A stretch of 64,000 nt of DNA, from contig LR134389.1 of the NCBI GenBank assembly GCA_900637675.1, positions 310,001 to 374,000 on the forward strand. The letters run 5' to 3'. The notes beneath the pieces are model-generated. The model made no database searches. It was given only the letters and a program-made list of their open reading frames with translations, and had not been told where the DNA came from. Positions 44,838 through 54,103 of the stretch are shown in pieces (positions within the stretch are counted from its first letter, which is position 1; each line of letters starts with the position of its first letter). Origin of the DNA: Streptococcus equi subsp. equi (GTDB lineage: Bacteria; Bacillota; Bacilli; Lactobacillales; Streptococcaceae). The translations under genes were made by a program, and so were the position numbers.

Positions 44838-45458
44838 GGGCTACCAGAAAGCATAGTAGGATTTGGTGAGCAGTGCTTTGTTTGGGCTAGCTGCTTGACT
44901 TGTGGCTGTGTGGTGTGAATCCTTTATCAGTCTGTTGCTTTTTGCTGGGTAAGCCTTGCAAGCGTCTCTGCCTGTAATCTGCTAGCTTGAGGTCTTGACT
45001 TAGCTCTTGTTGTTTGTCTATTCTGTGAAGGGTTGGCTCAGCTTGCTGAGGTGCTTTTAAGAGGCTTGTCTGTCATTTTTCAGGTGTCTGTGCGAGCTGC
45101 GCTGATCAAGAGTCCTTGGTGGCGTCTGATTGGTGTTTTTAAGCTGCTTTTTTGCTGTTAGTAGTCAAATAGGTCAGGTTAGGGGCTTTTATAGTTGGCA
45201 GGGATATGGTAAGATGGTCTTGTTCTGTGTGATGTTGACTGGATAAGTCTGTTGACTCAGCTGGGTCAGGCCTTTGACAGTTCTGATGAGCGCAAGGACT
45301 ATTGGAAGATAGCTTTATTGAAGCTAGGGTAGGGCTGTCTGTCAGCTTTACCGATTCAAAAGTTGAGTGCTTGTAAATTAGTCACATTTAAGATCAAGAT
45401 TAGCTGATGGCAATATAGCCTAGCTAATCTGACAATTATTAGAATTGAGGAAGAGTAA
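44838..45458 (+). other. Long gap with possible decayed coding sequence
   Basis: No intact gene. Two stretches read like fragments: about 45072-45163 (VRAALIKSPWWRLIGVFKLL in one frame) and about 45229-45333 (LTQLGQAFDSSDERKDYWKI, then ALLKLG to TAG). They are in different frames without start sites. The composition resembles neighbouring genes rather than random AT-rich spacer, so a gene eroded beyond recognition is possible. No IS ends were seen. Confidence 0.35.
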
Positions 45459-46136
45459 TTGGATACCATCAAACGTCATCGTGCAGCTGTACTGGTCATG
45501 CTATATATCATTGCTGTGTATCTTTATAGACAAGTTAGCAATGTGATTGAGCTTCCGCCTTTATTGAATACCTTTTTATTTTACGGGAGACATCTGCTGA
45601 TTTTTGCACTTGGGATCTGTTGGCTTTATCGAGCAGATTATCAGAGGGACTGGCGGCAGTTTTCAACAAAATGGGTCAAAAATACCTTGTGGGTCTTGGT
45701 CATTTTTGCAGTGCTTTATGTTGCAAATATTTTGCTCAGTAGCCTTCCTTTAGAAGAGAGCAGCAATGCAGCTGTTTTAGCTAATCGCTATAATGCTAGT
45801 GAGGGCTTCGAGACAGTGATCTTTATTCTGGTGGTGAGTATTATTGGTCCCTTCAATGAGGAGCTTATTTTCCGCAAGATTTTAATCGGTGAGGGCCAAT
45901 CAGGCACAGGTATGCTGCTGGCTCGATTGTTGGGATCATCATTGCTATTTGGCTTGGTTCATATCTATTCCTTCAGCGAGCTATCTTCCATCGTTGTGTA
46001 TGGTGGACTGGGACTTTTGCTCGGCTTAGTTTATGTTTGGAAGAAGAATATCTATTTTTCAACAGTAGCCCATATCTTAAATAATGGTATTGGTTATGTC
46101 TTTATTTTGTTGGAGCTGTTGGGAGTGCTTAGATAA
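45459..46136 (+). CDS. CPBP-family intramembrane metalloprotease
   Basis: 225 aa from TTG 45459 (preceded by GAGGAAGAG). Six or so membrane segments. The conserved motifs are FNEELIFRKIL (EEXXXR), LLFGLVHIYSF (FXXXH) and HILNNGIGYVF (HXXXN), the CAAX protease/bacteriocin self-immunity (Abi) set. In streptococci such proteins are often near bacteriocin or regulator genes. No bacteriocin precursor is seen beside it, so the substrate is unknown. Confidence 0.85.
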   Translation: MDTIKRHRAAVLVMLYIIAVYLYRQVSNVIELPPLLNTFLFYGRHLLIFALGICWLYRADYQRDWRQFSTKWVKNTLWVLVIFAVLYVANILLSSLPLEESSNAAVLANRYNASEGFETVIFILVVSIIGPFNEELIFRKILIGEGQSGTGMLLARLLGSSLLFGLVHIYSFSELSSIVVYGGLGLLLGLVYVWKKNIYFSTVAHILNNGIGYVFILLELLGVLR

Positions 46137-46251
46137 TCCGCTGAGGCTTATAGAGGGCCTGCCAGTCTAGCTAGCTGTTGGTTGTGGTAGCTAATACAGA
46201 GGTAGGTCATCTGCAAGCTTTATGTGGCTACCTTGTCTAAAAGTGAGATAC

Positions 46252-46304
46252 AAAAAGCTGTATCATATCATGGTCCCTGAGGTATTGATATGATACAGCT
46301 TTCT
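46252..46304. terminator. Long perfect hairpin between converging genes
   Basis: AAAGCTGTATCATATCA (46254-46270) pairs perfectly with TGATATGATACAGCTTT (46286-46302) around 15 bases. The minus-strand side continues with T residues, so it best fits a terminator for the XRE pseudogene, but it can also stop transcripts from the protease gene. Confidence 0.75.
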
Positions 46305-46393
46305 TATGCTTAGAAGCCCTGCCAAGGCTTTTTGTGTGCTTGAGTGGTAGGTGATTTTTCGAAACTTGATGAGAATAAGACGTGTGAGGCTCT

Positions 46394-46768
46394 TTATTTG
46401 CTTGGCTTGTGATTTTCTTCTTTATCCTGATGAGATAAGAGATCCTGACCAAAATCCAGCCATTTGTTATAATTGTTTTCAGATAGCTGCTCTGAAATCA
46501 TTACTAAATCTCTTTGGGGAAGCTGATAAGTCACTCCCTTATTTTCCAGTGTTAAATCCTTTTCCATGAGGTCTGTCAGGCTGACATCAAAGATGGCAGC
46601 AATGTCACTCAGGAGACCAGATTTTGGAGTGTACTTTCCTCTTTCTCATTCGCTGATTGAGGAAGAGCTTTTTCGTCCTAAAAGGTTAGCAAGTTCTAAT
46701 TGTTCCATATTCTTTTTTAGCCGAAGATATTTTAAATTAGTTGCAAAAAATGTTTTCTTTTCGGACAT
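46394..46768 (-). pseudogene. XRE-family regulator with in-frame stop
   Basis: Minus-strand frame of 125 codons from ATG 46768 (AAAGGAGAATGGAA upstream) to TAA 46396-46394, interrupted only by a TGA after SSSSISE. It reads MSEKKTFFATNLKYLRLKKN, MEQLELANLLGRKSSSSISE, stop, ERGKYTPKSGLLSDIAAIFD and VSLTDLMEKDLTLENKG onward. In Cro/CI-type helix-turn-helix proteins this position is normally Trp (ISEWE), so TGG to TGA is the simplest explanation. The second half is otherwise open, suggesting recent inactivation. Confidence 0.8.
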
Positions 46769-46864
46769 TTCCATTCTCCTTTATTTCTATATAGGATATG
46801 ATACCACAAATCAAGCTAAATCAAAAGATTTAGAAAAAGAAGTGGGGAAAGTGCGATAAAAGAC

Positions 46865-46893
46865 TTGACTTCATAAAAACCGAAGTCTATAAT
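46865..46893 (+). promoter_or_regulatory. Promoter and operator of the small XRE regulator
   Basis: -35 TTGACT (46865-46870), a 17-base spacer and a perfect TATAAT (46888-46893). The inverted repeat GACTTC (46867-46872) and GAAGTC (46882-46887) overlaps the -35 and spacer and ends at the -10, a likely repressor site for this or the divergent XRE protein. Confidence 0.75.
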
Positions 46894-46946
46894 AAACTTG
46901 TCATCTGTCATTAATATTACCTGAGATGAGAGGCGGAGGGAAAATA

Positions 46947-47204
46947 TTGTCAAAAGCAACGTTAAAGGAATTGAGGATTGCTCAAAAAAAGACCCAAAAG
47001 GAACTGTCAGCGTTAACTGGGATTTCTGTTAGGACACTAGCCAGATATGAAAAGGATGTGCAAAAGCTTAGGCGAGCTAAGTATGAAAAATTAAGAGGTA
47101 TTGCAGAGGCATTGACCATATCAGTTGATGATATTTTTTTTGGGCGACGATTCGGATTTTATGAAATAAAGAGTGCTTGCTTGCTAATCGCCTTTTTACT
47201 GTGA
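46947..47204 (+). CDS. Small XRE-family transcriptional regulator
   Basis: 85 aa if begun at TTG 46947 (MSKATLKELRIAQKKTQKEL), five bases after GGAGGG; an ATG at 46926 would place that site inside the gene. Cro/CI helix-turn-helix: QKELSALTGISVRTLARYEK, then the usual ISVDDIFFG end. The last 20 residues (KSACLLIAFLL) are hydrophobic and unusual, perhaps a shifted tail. Divergent from a pseudogenised XRE gene with a dyad between them, like a phage or integrative-element switch without the element. Confidence 0.75.
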   Translation: MSKATLKELRIAQKKTQKELSALTGISVRTLARYEKDVQKLRRAKYEKLRGIAEALTISVDDIFFGRRFGFYEIKSACLLIAFLL

Positions 47205-47357
47205 TCAAGGGTGATGGCTAGATAGCGAGAATCATTCTAATCTTAAGTAAACTGTAAAACTTTTTTAAGCTAACCTATTTTTGTCGGCTTTTCTGCTTAA
47301 CTGTGCTATAATCAAAGCGTAGTCAGCTGACTATAGAAACGATTAAGAGGAGATTAT

Positions 47358-47750
47358 ATGTTAACAGAAGAAATGAAAGAAATGATTGCTGAGCAATTAG
47401 CAATGGTAGTAACTGTAGATAATGAGGGTAATCCTAATATTGGCCCTAAGCGTTCGATGAGACTGTTAGACGATGAAACCTTGGTTTATAATGAAAATAC
47501 TGGCGGCCAAACCTGCTCTAATATTCAGGCTAATGGTAAAATTGAGGTCGCTTATGTCAATCGCGAGCAATTGCGTGGTTATCGCTTTGTAGGGCGTGCG
47601 GAAATCATTACAGAGGGTCCTGTCTTTGAGGCTGCCAAGGAATGGGCAGAAGGCAAGATGGGCGCACCAAAGGCAGCAGGCTTGATTCATATCGAGTCCG
47701 TCTACAGCCTGCATTCTGGTGCTGAGGCTGGTAAAAAGGTTTCAAAATAG
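47358..47750 (+). CDS. Pyridoxamine 5'-phosphate oxidase-fold protein
   Basis: 130 aa single-domain flavin-binding split barrel. MIAEQLAMVVTVDNEGNPNI, GPKRSMRLLDDETLVYNENT and the VAYVNREQLRGYRFVGRAEI block are typical of the small PPOX-like family in Firmicutes. The catalytic residues of true PdxH are not evident, so pyridoxine oxidation is not claimed. AAGAGGAG precedes the ATG and the promoter contains TATAAT at 47307-47312. Confidence 0.8.
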   Translation: MLTEEMKEMIAEQLAMVVTVDNEGNPNIGPKRSMRLLDDETLVYNENTGGQTCSNIQANGKIEVAYVNREQLRGYRFVGRAEIITEGPVFEAAKEWAEGKMGAPKAAGLIHIESVYSLHSGAEAGKKVSK

Positions 47751-47771
47751 TTAAAAAAGCCTAGAGCTTTG

Positions 47772-47822
47772 AGCTGTACTCCAACAGTTAGACAAAGGAT
47801 CTAACGATTGGGGTGCAGCTCA
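47772..47822. repeat. Solo IS3-family terminal remnant
   Basis: GAGCTGTACTCCAACAGTTA then GACAAAGGATCTAACGATTG and GGGTGCAGCTC resembles the left end of the intact IS (ACTGCCCCCCAAAAGTTAGA, then CATAAAATCTAACAATTGGG). The hairpin with GTTAGA and TCTAAC arms is kept. No transposase remains. It may now act as a terminator between the two converging genes. Confidence 0.55.
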
Positions 47823-47855
47823 TTGTGATCTCAGGCTTTTTTGATGCGCTTTGAT

Positions 47856-50141
47856 TTATTCCTCCTCATCAGTAGGGATTAGGAGATAGGATTGCTCCAA
47901 ATCTAGGGTTAGGGCATAGTTGCTATTGTCGCGGATTGTATGCTCAAAATCAGTCGTGTAAAGAACGACTCTTAGGGTGTCTCCCTTGGCCATATGATAG
48001 ATGGTTGGCTGCAAGTGGAAGGTGATGGTCATCCATTGGTCATTTGGAATATCCTCAATGGTCAATAGGTCGCTGCGGTGCTGTAGGTTTAGGACACCCT
48101 TGGTGACAACGCGGTATGGGCTGTCCTTGAAGGGAAGCTCCTTGAGCGCTTCACGTGCAAACTGCTGCCCGTTGTCAATGCTGTCTAGCTCAAGAATAGC
48201 AGGTATATCAGCAAAGCGTTTTTTCTTGCCATAATCTAGGAGCTGTGCAGCCAAAATCCCCTTGTTTTCACTTGATTTTAGCTTAAGCTTAAGGCAGGCT
48301 TGCCCGTTGATTGGTAGATCCTCTTCTAACAGAATATCAATGACTGCTTGATTTGCCTTGCCTTCAAAAAGCTCAGCTTTAAAGGCACGAAAATCCTTGC
48401 TATAGCGCTTAAAGTCCTCTTCGCCATAGTGATTGTCAATTAAGACATGATCATCGCCTAGGGCAATCTGACGCTTGCTGTGACCGCCAAAGGCTGTTAG
48501 CTCTTTCCAGGTTTGTTCTTTTTGGTTATCCTGCCAGATGATTGTTGGTAGGGTAAAGCCATTATTTTGTCCTAGCATTTTTTGACAGAGCAGGGCATTC
48601 ATGGCCTCACGAAAATCAATTGACTGCCAGTTGTGCATGTAGACATGCTCACCATGATGTAGGAAAAGGTGCTTTCCAAGGCTATCAGGCAGGGCATTGA
48701 AGATATTGTAGACCTGTCTAGGCTTCACATTCCAGTCCTGTAGGCCATGCGTGTAGACGACCTCACACTTGATGCGATCAGCCTGTGGCAGGTAGTTGCG
48801 GTCATGCCAAAATTGATTGTAGTTGCCTGATTGGCGCTCGAGAGCTTGAGATTGTTGGCTCAGCAGCTGTTGATAATGGTCGTTGTGACGTAAGTAATCA
48901 CCTGGCAGCAGGTTACGCGAGTAGGTGAGCTCTGTCAGCACATCGAGATCCTCTCCTGGGTAGCCACCAGGACTGCATACCAGCCCATTTTCACGATAAT
49001 AATCGTACCAAGAAGAAATGGCAGCTTCAGCAATGATGACTGCTAAGCCATCAACACCTGTTGTAGCCAGTCCTGTTGACATGGTACCAAGATAGGATTT
49101 TCCAGTTGTTGCGACTAAGCCATTTGACCAATCAGCCTTGATTTGATAGTCACGCTTGTGGCTCGTGTAAGCAGTAGCTCTGCCATTTAGCCAATCGATA
49201 ACAGCCTTAAAGCTTTCGATCTGGGCGTAGTCACCACTTGTCATAAAGCCAGTTGAGCCTGCTGTTCCCACTCCTGAGACATAGAGATTGGCAAAGCCAC
49301 GCGCTAGAAAATAATCATTTAGTGTGTAGGAGCTGATATGGCTGAAGGTCTCTTGGCACTCATTGACAGGAAGCCTTGAGGGCTTGGTGGCAAGCGGCTG
49401 AAAATCAGTTGGCTCAACGGTAATCCTACGAGGAGCCTTAGGGCTAAGCTCACCTTCCATGCGATGGAGCTTTTTATCGTTGGCGGTCTCGTTAATCCCT
49501 TGGTGATAAGGGCTGGCTGTCATCATGCTTGGGATAGCAGTGCTGGCCTTGGGGCGGATAATGTTGACCTTGATGAGGTCAAGCTGTCCGTCTTGATCGG
49601 TATCAAGTGGCGCTTCGACATAGACCACCTCGCGAATGAGGCTGGTGGTATCAAAGGTTGCTAGGGCTTTTCCGTTGAAGTAGTGGTAGCAATTATCCAT
49701 AGGAAGCAAGCCCTGACTAACAAGGCTATCAATCAAGGTCACACCGGACTTCTGCCGGGTTGCAAGCAGCTGATGTAAATTGAGTAGTAATTGCTGGCTG
49801 TCAAAAACAATCGGAAAGCCAATCTTTTGTATAAAGTCCTGTGCATCGGTAAAGTCAACAGCAGGAATAAAGCCAAGGACCTGTAAGGCCACTAAATCAA
49901 AAACCTCTTTTGTCAGTGTTGCATCAGATGTTAAAAAGGTCAATAGGTCGAGATCCTTGCTTGCAATCATATGGCTCAAGGGATAATCGGTATCCTGAAA
50001 ATGAAAAAATAGCTTTCTAAGGAAAATAGCGAAGTTCTCCTTGGGTGCTTGCTCTTGCTGGACAGCAAAGCCCAGGGCCTGAAGCTCAGCTACAGCTGTT
50101 TCTAGACTGGTGGGAATGTAAGACAATTGATTATAGCGCAT
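47856..50141 (-). CDS. pepX: Xaa-Pro dipeptidyl-peptidase PepX
   Basis: 761 aa, full length. Releases X-Pro dipeptides from the N-terminus of proline-rich peptides. Serine hydrolase fold: nucleophile in [13 protein letters not shown] (about residue 349), the aspartate in THGLQDWNV and the histidine in [11 protein letters not shown]. The N-terminal dimerisation domain ([20 protein letters not shown]) and the jelly-roll C-terminus are complete. Works with the Opp importer in peptide nutrition. AAAGGACG precedes the ATG. Confidence 0.95.
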   Translation of the reverse strand: MRYNQLSYIPTSLETAVAELQALGFAVQQEQAPKENFAIFLRKLFFHFQDTDYPLSHMIASKDLDLLTFLTSDATLTKEVFDLVALQVLGFIPAVDFTDAQDFIQKIGFPIVFDSQQLLLNLHQLLATRQKSGVTLIDSLVSQGLLPMDNCYHYFNGKALATFDTTSLIREVVYVEAPLDTDQDGQLDLIKVNIIRPKASTAIPSMMTASPYHQGINETANDKKLHRMEGELSPKAPRRITVEPTDFQPLATKPSRLPVNECQETFSHISSYTLNDYFLARGFANLYVSGVGTAGSTGFMTSGDYAQIESFKAVIDWLNGRATAYTSHKRDYQIKADWSNGLVATTGKSYLGTMSTGLATTGVDGLAVIIAEAAISSWYDYYRENGLVCSPGGYPGEDLDVLTELTYSRNLLPGDYLRHNDHYQQLLSQQSQALERQSGNYNQFWHDRNYLPQADRIKCEVVYTHGLQDWNVKPRQVYNIFNALPDSLGKHLFLHHGEHVYMHNWQSIDFREAMNALLCQKMLGQNNGFTLPTIIWQDNQKEQTWKELTAFGGHSKRQIALGDDHVLIDNHYGEEDFKRYSKDFRAFKAELFEGKANQAVIDILLEEDLPINGQACLKLKLKSSENKGILAAQLLDYGKKKRFADIPAILELDSIDNGQQFAREALKELPFKDSPYRVVTKGVLNLQHRSDLLTIEDIPNDQWMTITFHLQPTIYHMAKGDTLRVVLYTTDFEHTIRDNSNYALTLDLEQSYLLIPTDEEE

Positions 50142-50161
50142 GGGACGTCCTTTCTAAATCG

Positions 50162-50821
50162 TTAAAAAACAATATTATCCTTTAGCTTCTCTAAATTGGT
50201 AATGATGATATGCTGGTCATTGATTTGAATAATGCCCTCTTTTTTGAGCTGCTTTAGGAGACGACTGACACTGCTGGCAGTCGAAATGCCACAGAATTTG
50301 CCCAGCTCCTCATTTGTGATGATAAAATCAATAAGGATATGGCCATTAGCCAAGGGGCGTCCAAAAAGGGTCATTAAATCGTAAATCTGAGTAGAGATAG
50401 CGCCGATACGGCCATTTGTCAGCATACACTGCATTTTTTTCATTGATTTTTGGAGGCGGTAGTGATAAAAGTCCTTGACATAGCCCTGCAGCTCGATATC
50501 CTCGCTAATATCCCTTAAAAAGGTGGAATGACGAACCTTATAAAAGCTGGCAGTCTCAGATTCGATGCGAACATTGTAGGGCTCTCTCATGTCCTTGGAA
50601 TAGCCAGTATTAAGCACAGAGGTGATCTCAAGGCCTGTGACGTACCTGAGGTTAAATTCCATGCCATATTTTGACAGAACGCTTTGCTTGACAATGCCCT
50701 CCTTTAGGATATACGTAAAATCCTCCTCTAAGCTTTCAAAGGTCAGGTATTTGTGGTAGCCCTTTTCGATAATAGGAAAGTTATGACTGTCAATATAACG
50801 CTGTAAGATTTGATGGTTCAC
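50162..50821 (-). CDS. Crp/Fnr-family regulator (PrfA/Srv-like)
   Basis: 219 aa. A cyclic-nucleotide-binding-like N-terminal beta barrel without obvious cAMP or Fe-S residues, and a C-terminal winged helix (NEELGKFCGISTASSVSRLL) followed by KKEGIIQINDQHIIITN. This layout fits PrfA-like regulators such as Srv of S. pyogenes, but identity with Srv cannot be decided here. It lies 20 bases upstream of pepX on the same strand and is divergent from an MFS gene, so either could be its target. Confidence 0.78.
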   Translation of the reverse strand: MNHQILQRYIDSHNFPIIEKGYHKYLTFESLEEDFTYILKEGIVKQSVLSKYGMEFNLRYVTGLEITSVLNTGYSKDMREPYNVRIESETASFYKVRHSTFLRDISEDIELQGYVKDFYHYRLQKSMKKMQCMLTNGRIGAISTQIYDLMTLFGRPLANGHILIDFIITNEELGKFCGISTASSVSRLLKQLKKEGIIQINDQHIIITNLEKLKDNIVF

Positions 50822-50989
50822 GCTTTTCTCCTAGAGGTGTTTCTGGTATCATTATATAATTTGTTGCTGCAGCAATGCTTAGCATTTGCTAATGTCGTTT
50901 AATAGTATCACCTATATTATACCATTGAAATGGGGCATTATCTGATTTTTTTGTAAAATGTTAATGAAATAGGGAGGAGCTCATTTTCA

Positions 50990-52189
50990 GTGGAAGACAA
51001 ATTATTTAACAAGCATTTTATAGGGATCACAGTATTAAATTTTATTGTGTATATGGTCTATTACTTGTTTACGGTGATCATTGCCTTTGTTGCGACTAAG
51101 GAATTAGGAGCTAAGACCAGTGAGGCAGGTCTGGCGACGGGGATTTATATCCTAGGAACCCTGCTGGCTCGACTGATTTTTGGCAAGCAATTGGAGGTTT
51201 TTGGCCGACGCTTAGTGCTAAGAGGAGGCGCCATTTTTTATCTCCTAACAACGCTAGCCTACTTTTTCATGCCAACGATTGGCATGATGTATTTTGTGCG
51301 CTTGTTTAATGGCTTTGGCTATGGTGTTGTCTCAACAGCAACCAATACCATTGTGACTGCCTATATTCCAGCTAGCAAGCGCGGAGAGGGGATTAATTTT
51401 TATGGTCTATCAACAAGCCTAGCGGCGGCGATTGGTCCTTTTGTTGGGACCTTTATGCTGGATAATTTGCACATTGATTTTCGGATGATTATTATTTTGT
51501 GCAGTGTGTTGATCGCAGTAGTTGTGCTAGGGGCCTTTGCCTTTCCTGTGACAGATATTGCCCTCAACTCAGAGCAGCTGGCAAAAACAAAATCCTGGAC
51601 AGTTGATAGCTTTATTGAGCGAAAGGCCTTATTTATCACCTTGATTGCCTTTTTGATGGGGATTGCCTATGCTTCTGTGCTAGGCTTTCAAAAATTATAC
51701 ACAACAGACATTCATTTGACGACGGTGGGAGCCTATTTCTTTGTGGTATATGCCTTGATCATTACGATCACACGACCTGCTATGGGACGCTTGATGGACG
51801 TTAAGGGGGAGCAGTGGGTTCTTTATCCCAGCTATCTCTTTTTGGCGCTAGGGCTTTTCCTGCTTGGTAGTGTGACAAGCAGCCTTCCCTATCTGCTTTC
51901 GGGTGCTTTGATAGGCTTTGGCTATGGAACCTTTATGTCCTGCGGACAGGCAGCCTCCATCAAGGGGGTTGAGGAGCATCGCTTTAATACCGCTATGTCT
52001 ACTTATATGATTGGGCTAGATTTGGGCTTGGGTGCGGGACCTTATCTGTTGGGACTCATCAAGGATATGCTTCTTGGGTCTGGTGTGCAGTCCTTTCATC
52101 AATTGTTCTGGCTGGCAGGGCTCATTCCAGCTGCCTGCGCAGTCATGTATTTCCTAAAGACACAAGCAAAGGCTATTGATAAAGGCTAA
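50990..52189 (+). CDS. Major facilitator superfamily transporter
   Basis: 399 aa, twelve membrane segments. GTG 50990 follows AGGGAGGAGC; the N-terminus VEDKLFNKHFIGITVLNFIV fits. The MFS loop motif after the second helix is GKQLEVFGRRLVLRGG, and a second is GRLMDVKGEQWVL in the later half. Most like drug or sugar efflux-type MFS proteins of Firmicutes; the substrate is unknown. A universal stress protein gene follows after 19 bases. Confidence 0.85.
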   Translation: MEDKLFNKHFIGITVLNFIVYMVYYLFTVIIAFVATKELGAKTSEAGLATGIYILGTLLARLIFGKQLEVFGRRLVLRGGAIFYLLTTLAYFFMPTIGMMYFVRLFNGFGYGVVSTATNTIVTAYIPASKRGEGINFYGLSTSLAAAIGPFVGTFMLDNLHIDFRMIIILCSVLIAVVVLGAFAFPVTDIALNSEQLAKTKSWTVDSFIERKALFITLIAFLMGIAYASVLGFQKLYTTDIHLTTVGAYFFVVYALIITITRPAMGRLMDVKGEQWVLYPSYLFLALGLFLLGSVTSSLPYLLSGALIGFGYGTFMSCGQAASIKGVEEHRFNTAMSTYMIGLDLGLGAGPYLLGLIKDMLLGSGVQSFHQLFWLAGLIPAACAVMYFLKTQAKAIDKG

Positions 52190-52208
52190 TCAACGAAAGG
52201 AGACAAAG

Positions 52209-52661
52209 ATGATAAGCAAATATAAACGGATTCTGGCTGCGGTGGACGGCTCTTACGAATCAGAATTAGCTGTTGAGAAGGCCATTAATGTTGCCCTTCG
52301 CAATGATGCGGTCTTACTGCTGGCTCATGTTATTGATGTTAAGGCCTATCAGGGTGATGCAATGGTTAGTGATTATGTCTTTGACACACAAGAGGAGCAT
52401 GCCAAGGAGGTGTTGCGCTATTACGAGAAAATGGCTAGAGGCAGAGGCGTTAGCAGCATTAAAAAAATCATCGAAAGAGGCAACCCTAAAAAGCTCTTAG
52501 CTAGTGACATACCTGAAAAGGAGCAGGCTGATTTGATCATGGTAGGAGCAACTGGCTTAAATACCTTTGAGCGTCTGCTGATTGGATCGACCTCAGAGTA
52601 TATCCTGCGACATGCTAAAAAAGACTTATTAGTTGTCCGTAATTGTGAAAAAACACTGTAA
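52209..52661 (+). CDS. Universal stress protein (UspA family)
   Basis: 150 aa from ATG 52209 (MISKYKRILAAVDGSYESEL), with AAAGGAGAC just upstream. The nucleotide-binding motif is MVGATGLNTFERLLIGSTSE (G2XG9GS). The single-domain form likely binds ATP and dimerises; its exact stress role is unknown. Probably co-transcribed with the MFS gene. Confidence 0.9.
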   Translation: MISKYKRILAAVDGSYESELAVEKAINVALRNDAVLLLAHVIDVKAYQGDAMVSDYVFDTQEEHAKEVLRYYEKMARGRGVSSIKKIIERGNPKKLLASDIPEKEQADLIMVGATGLNTFERLLIGSTSEYILRHAKKDLLVVRNCEKTL

Positions 52662-52762
52662 ACATATTAAGCAGGCAATATCTTACAATAGGCTTTACAA
52701 GAACTAGTATCCCTGATAAAATGGTATCTGTTATACTTATCATTTGGAGGAAACTAGAGAAT

Positions 52763-53611
52763 ATGGAAATAACATGGACTGTGAAATACATCACAGAGTT
52801 TATTGCCACTGCATTTTTGATTATTTTGGGAAATGGAGCAGTTGCCAATGTTGACTTAAAGGGAACAAAGGGTAACCGCTCAGGCTGGCTTGTGATTGCC
52901 TTTGGCTATGGCCTCGGTGTGATGATGCCGGCACTTATGTTTGGTAACGTTTCTGGAAATCACATTAACCCAGCTTTTACCTTTGGCTTGGCAGTTTCAG
53001 GCTTGTTCCCTTGGGCACACGTTTTACAATATGTTCTTGCTCAATTGCTAGGGGCTATGTTTGGCCAATTAGTGGTTGTTGCGGTGTACAAGCCTTATTT
53101 TGTGCAGACAGACAACCCTAACAATATTTTGGGATCCTTCTCAACGATTTCAGCAGTTGATGATGGTGACAAGAGCAGCCGTAAGGCAGCCTACATTAAT
53201 GGCTTTTTGAACGAGTTTGTTGGTTCCTTTGTCCTCTTTTTTGGCGCAATGGCCTTAACCAAGAATTACTTTGGTGTGGAGCTTGTTGGTAAGCTGGTAG
53301 AGGCTGGCTATGACCAAACAACAGCTGCAACGCAAATCTCTCCTTACGTGACAGGCTCACTTGCAGTAGCTCACTTGGGGATTGGTTTCTTGGTGATGAC
53401 TCTTGTGACCTCTCTTGGTGGTCCTACTGGTCCAGCGCTCAACCCAGCGCGTGACTTAGGCCCTCGTTTGGTTCACCATTTCTTACCAAAATCAGTCCTT
53501 GGACAAGCCAAGGGGGATTCAAAATGGTGGTACTCATGGGTACCGGTTGCTGCCCCAGTGCTAGCAGCAGTAGCAGCAGTAGCAGCATTCAAATTCCTTT
53601 ATATCAAGTAA
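52763..53611 (+). CDS. glpF: Glycerol uptake facilitator / aquaglyceroporin
   Basis: 282 aa from ATG 52763 (GGAGGAAAC upstream). Six membrane helices with both NPA loops, GNHINPAFTFG and GPALNPARDLGPR; the Asp after the second NPAR is typical of glycerol-conducting members. A long extracellular or cytoplasmic loop near 130-160 (SAVDDGDKSSRKAAY) is a feature of the lactic acid bacterial GlpF/Gla group, where the gene is also found next to pepX. Conducts glycerol and perhaps water or dihydroxyacetone. Confidence 0.9.
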   Translation: MEITWTVKYITEFIATAFLIILGNGAVANVDLKGTKGNRSGWLVIAFGYGLGVMMPALMFGNVSGNHINPAFTFGLAVSGLFPWAHVLQYVLAQLLGAMFGQLVVVAVYKPYFVQTDNPNNILGSFSTISAVDDGDKSSRKAAYINGFLNEFVGSFVLFFGAMALTKNYFGVELVGKLVEAGYDQTTAATQISPYVTGSLAVAHLGIGFLVMTLVTSLGGPTGPALNPARDLGPRLVHHFLPKSVLGQAKGDSKWWYSWVPVAAPVLAAVAAVAAFKFLYIK

Positions 53612-53637
53612 AAAAGAAGGCTTAGGCCTTCTTTTTT
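53609..53637 (+). terminator. Terminator after glpF
   Basis: AAAAAAGAAGGC, loop TTA, GGCCTTCTTTTTT, beginning at the stop codon. Confidence 0.9.
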
Positions 53638-54070
53638 GTGATAAAAGCTTGCCAGCAAGAGCCAGCTGAATCTGGTCTGAGCTAAGCTGGTAGTATCCTT
53701 ACTAATGCTGAAGATAAGGTGCTTTTGAAGTTGCGCGTGGATAAGAAAATCCGGGCAATTTCAGTTATCATCTGTTATTGAGGAGAGCGAAATCACATTT
53801 CAAGAGTGTGATTGCTACTGTGAGAACTAAAAAAGGTTCTCGCTTTTGGTTAAGGAAAAGTCAAATTAAAGGGGTACTTCATGTGCTATTTTGAAAAAGT
53901 CGCATTTACCAATATGTGCATGAGTTACGCTAAGGAAAGCTGCTTGTGATAGAGCGCACGAAGGAAGATTGGACCTAGTAAGTCTGGTGATGGCTGTGAG
54001 TGCTATATTGCCTTGGTAGCGCGTGACAGGCGGTTAAAAAGCATATAATTTCTTGTCAAAAATTGGAATT
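53638..54070. other. Intergenic region between glpF and cppA
   Basis: No confident gene. A hairpin GTGAGAAC...GTTCTCGC with TTTT (about 53820-53847) could be a second terminator or the end of a small RNA. A 22-codon frame (ATG 53881, MCYFEKVAFTNMCMSY) is too short to support. A TATAAT at 54076-54081 is the likely cppA -10. Confidence 0.35.
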
Positions 54071-54103
54071 TTGTCTATAATAGCAGAGGATTAGGAGGAA
54101 TAT

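Noticed and set aside
46566..46859. 97-codon plus-strand frame opposite the XRE pseudogene
   Set aside because: It is the complement of a recognisable XRE coding sequence and has no independent similarity or start signal.
53881..53949. 22-codon frame MCYFEKVAFTNMCMSY with an AAAGGGG upstream
   Set aside because: Too short, spacing is poor and nothing else supports it.
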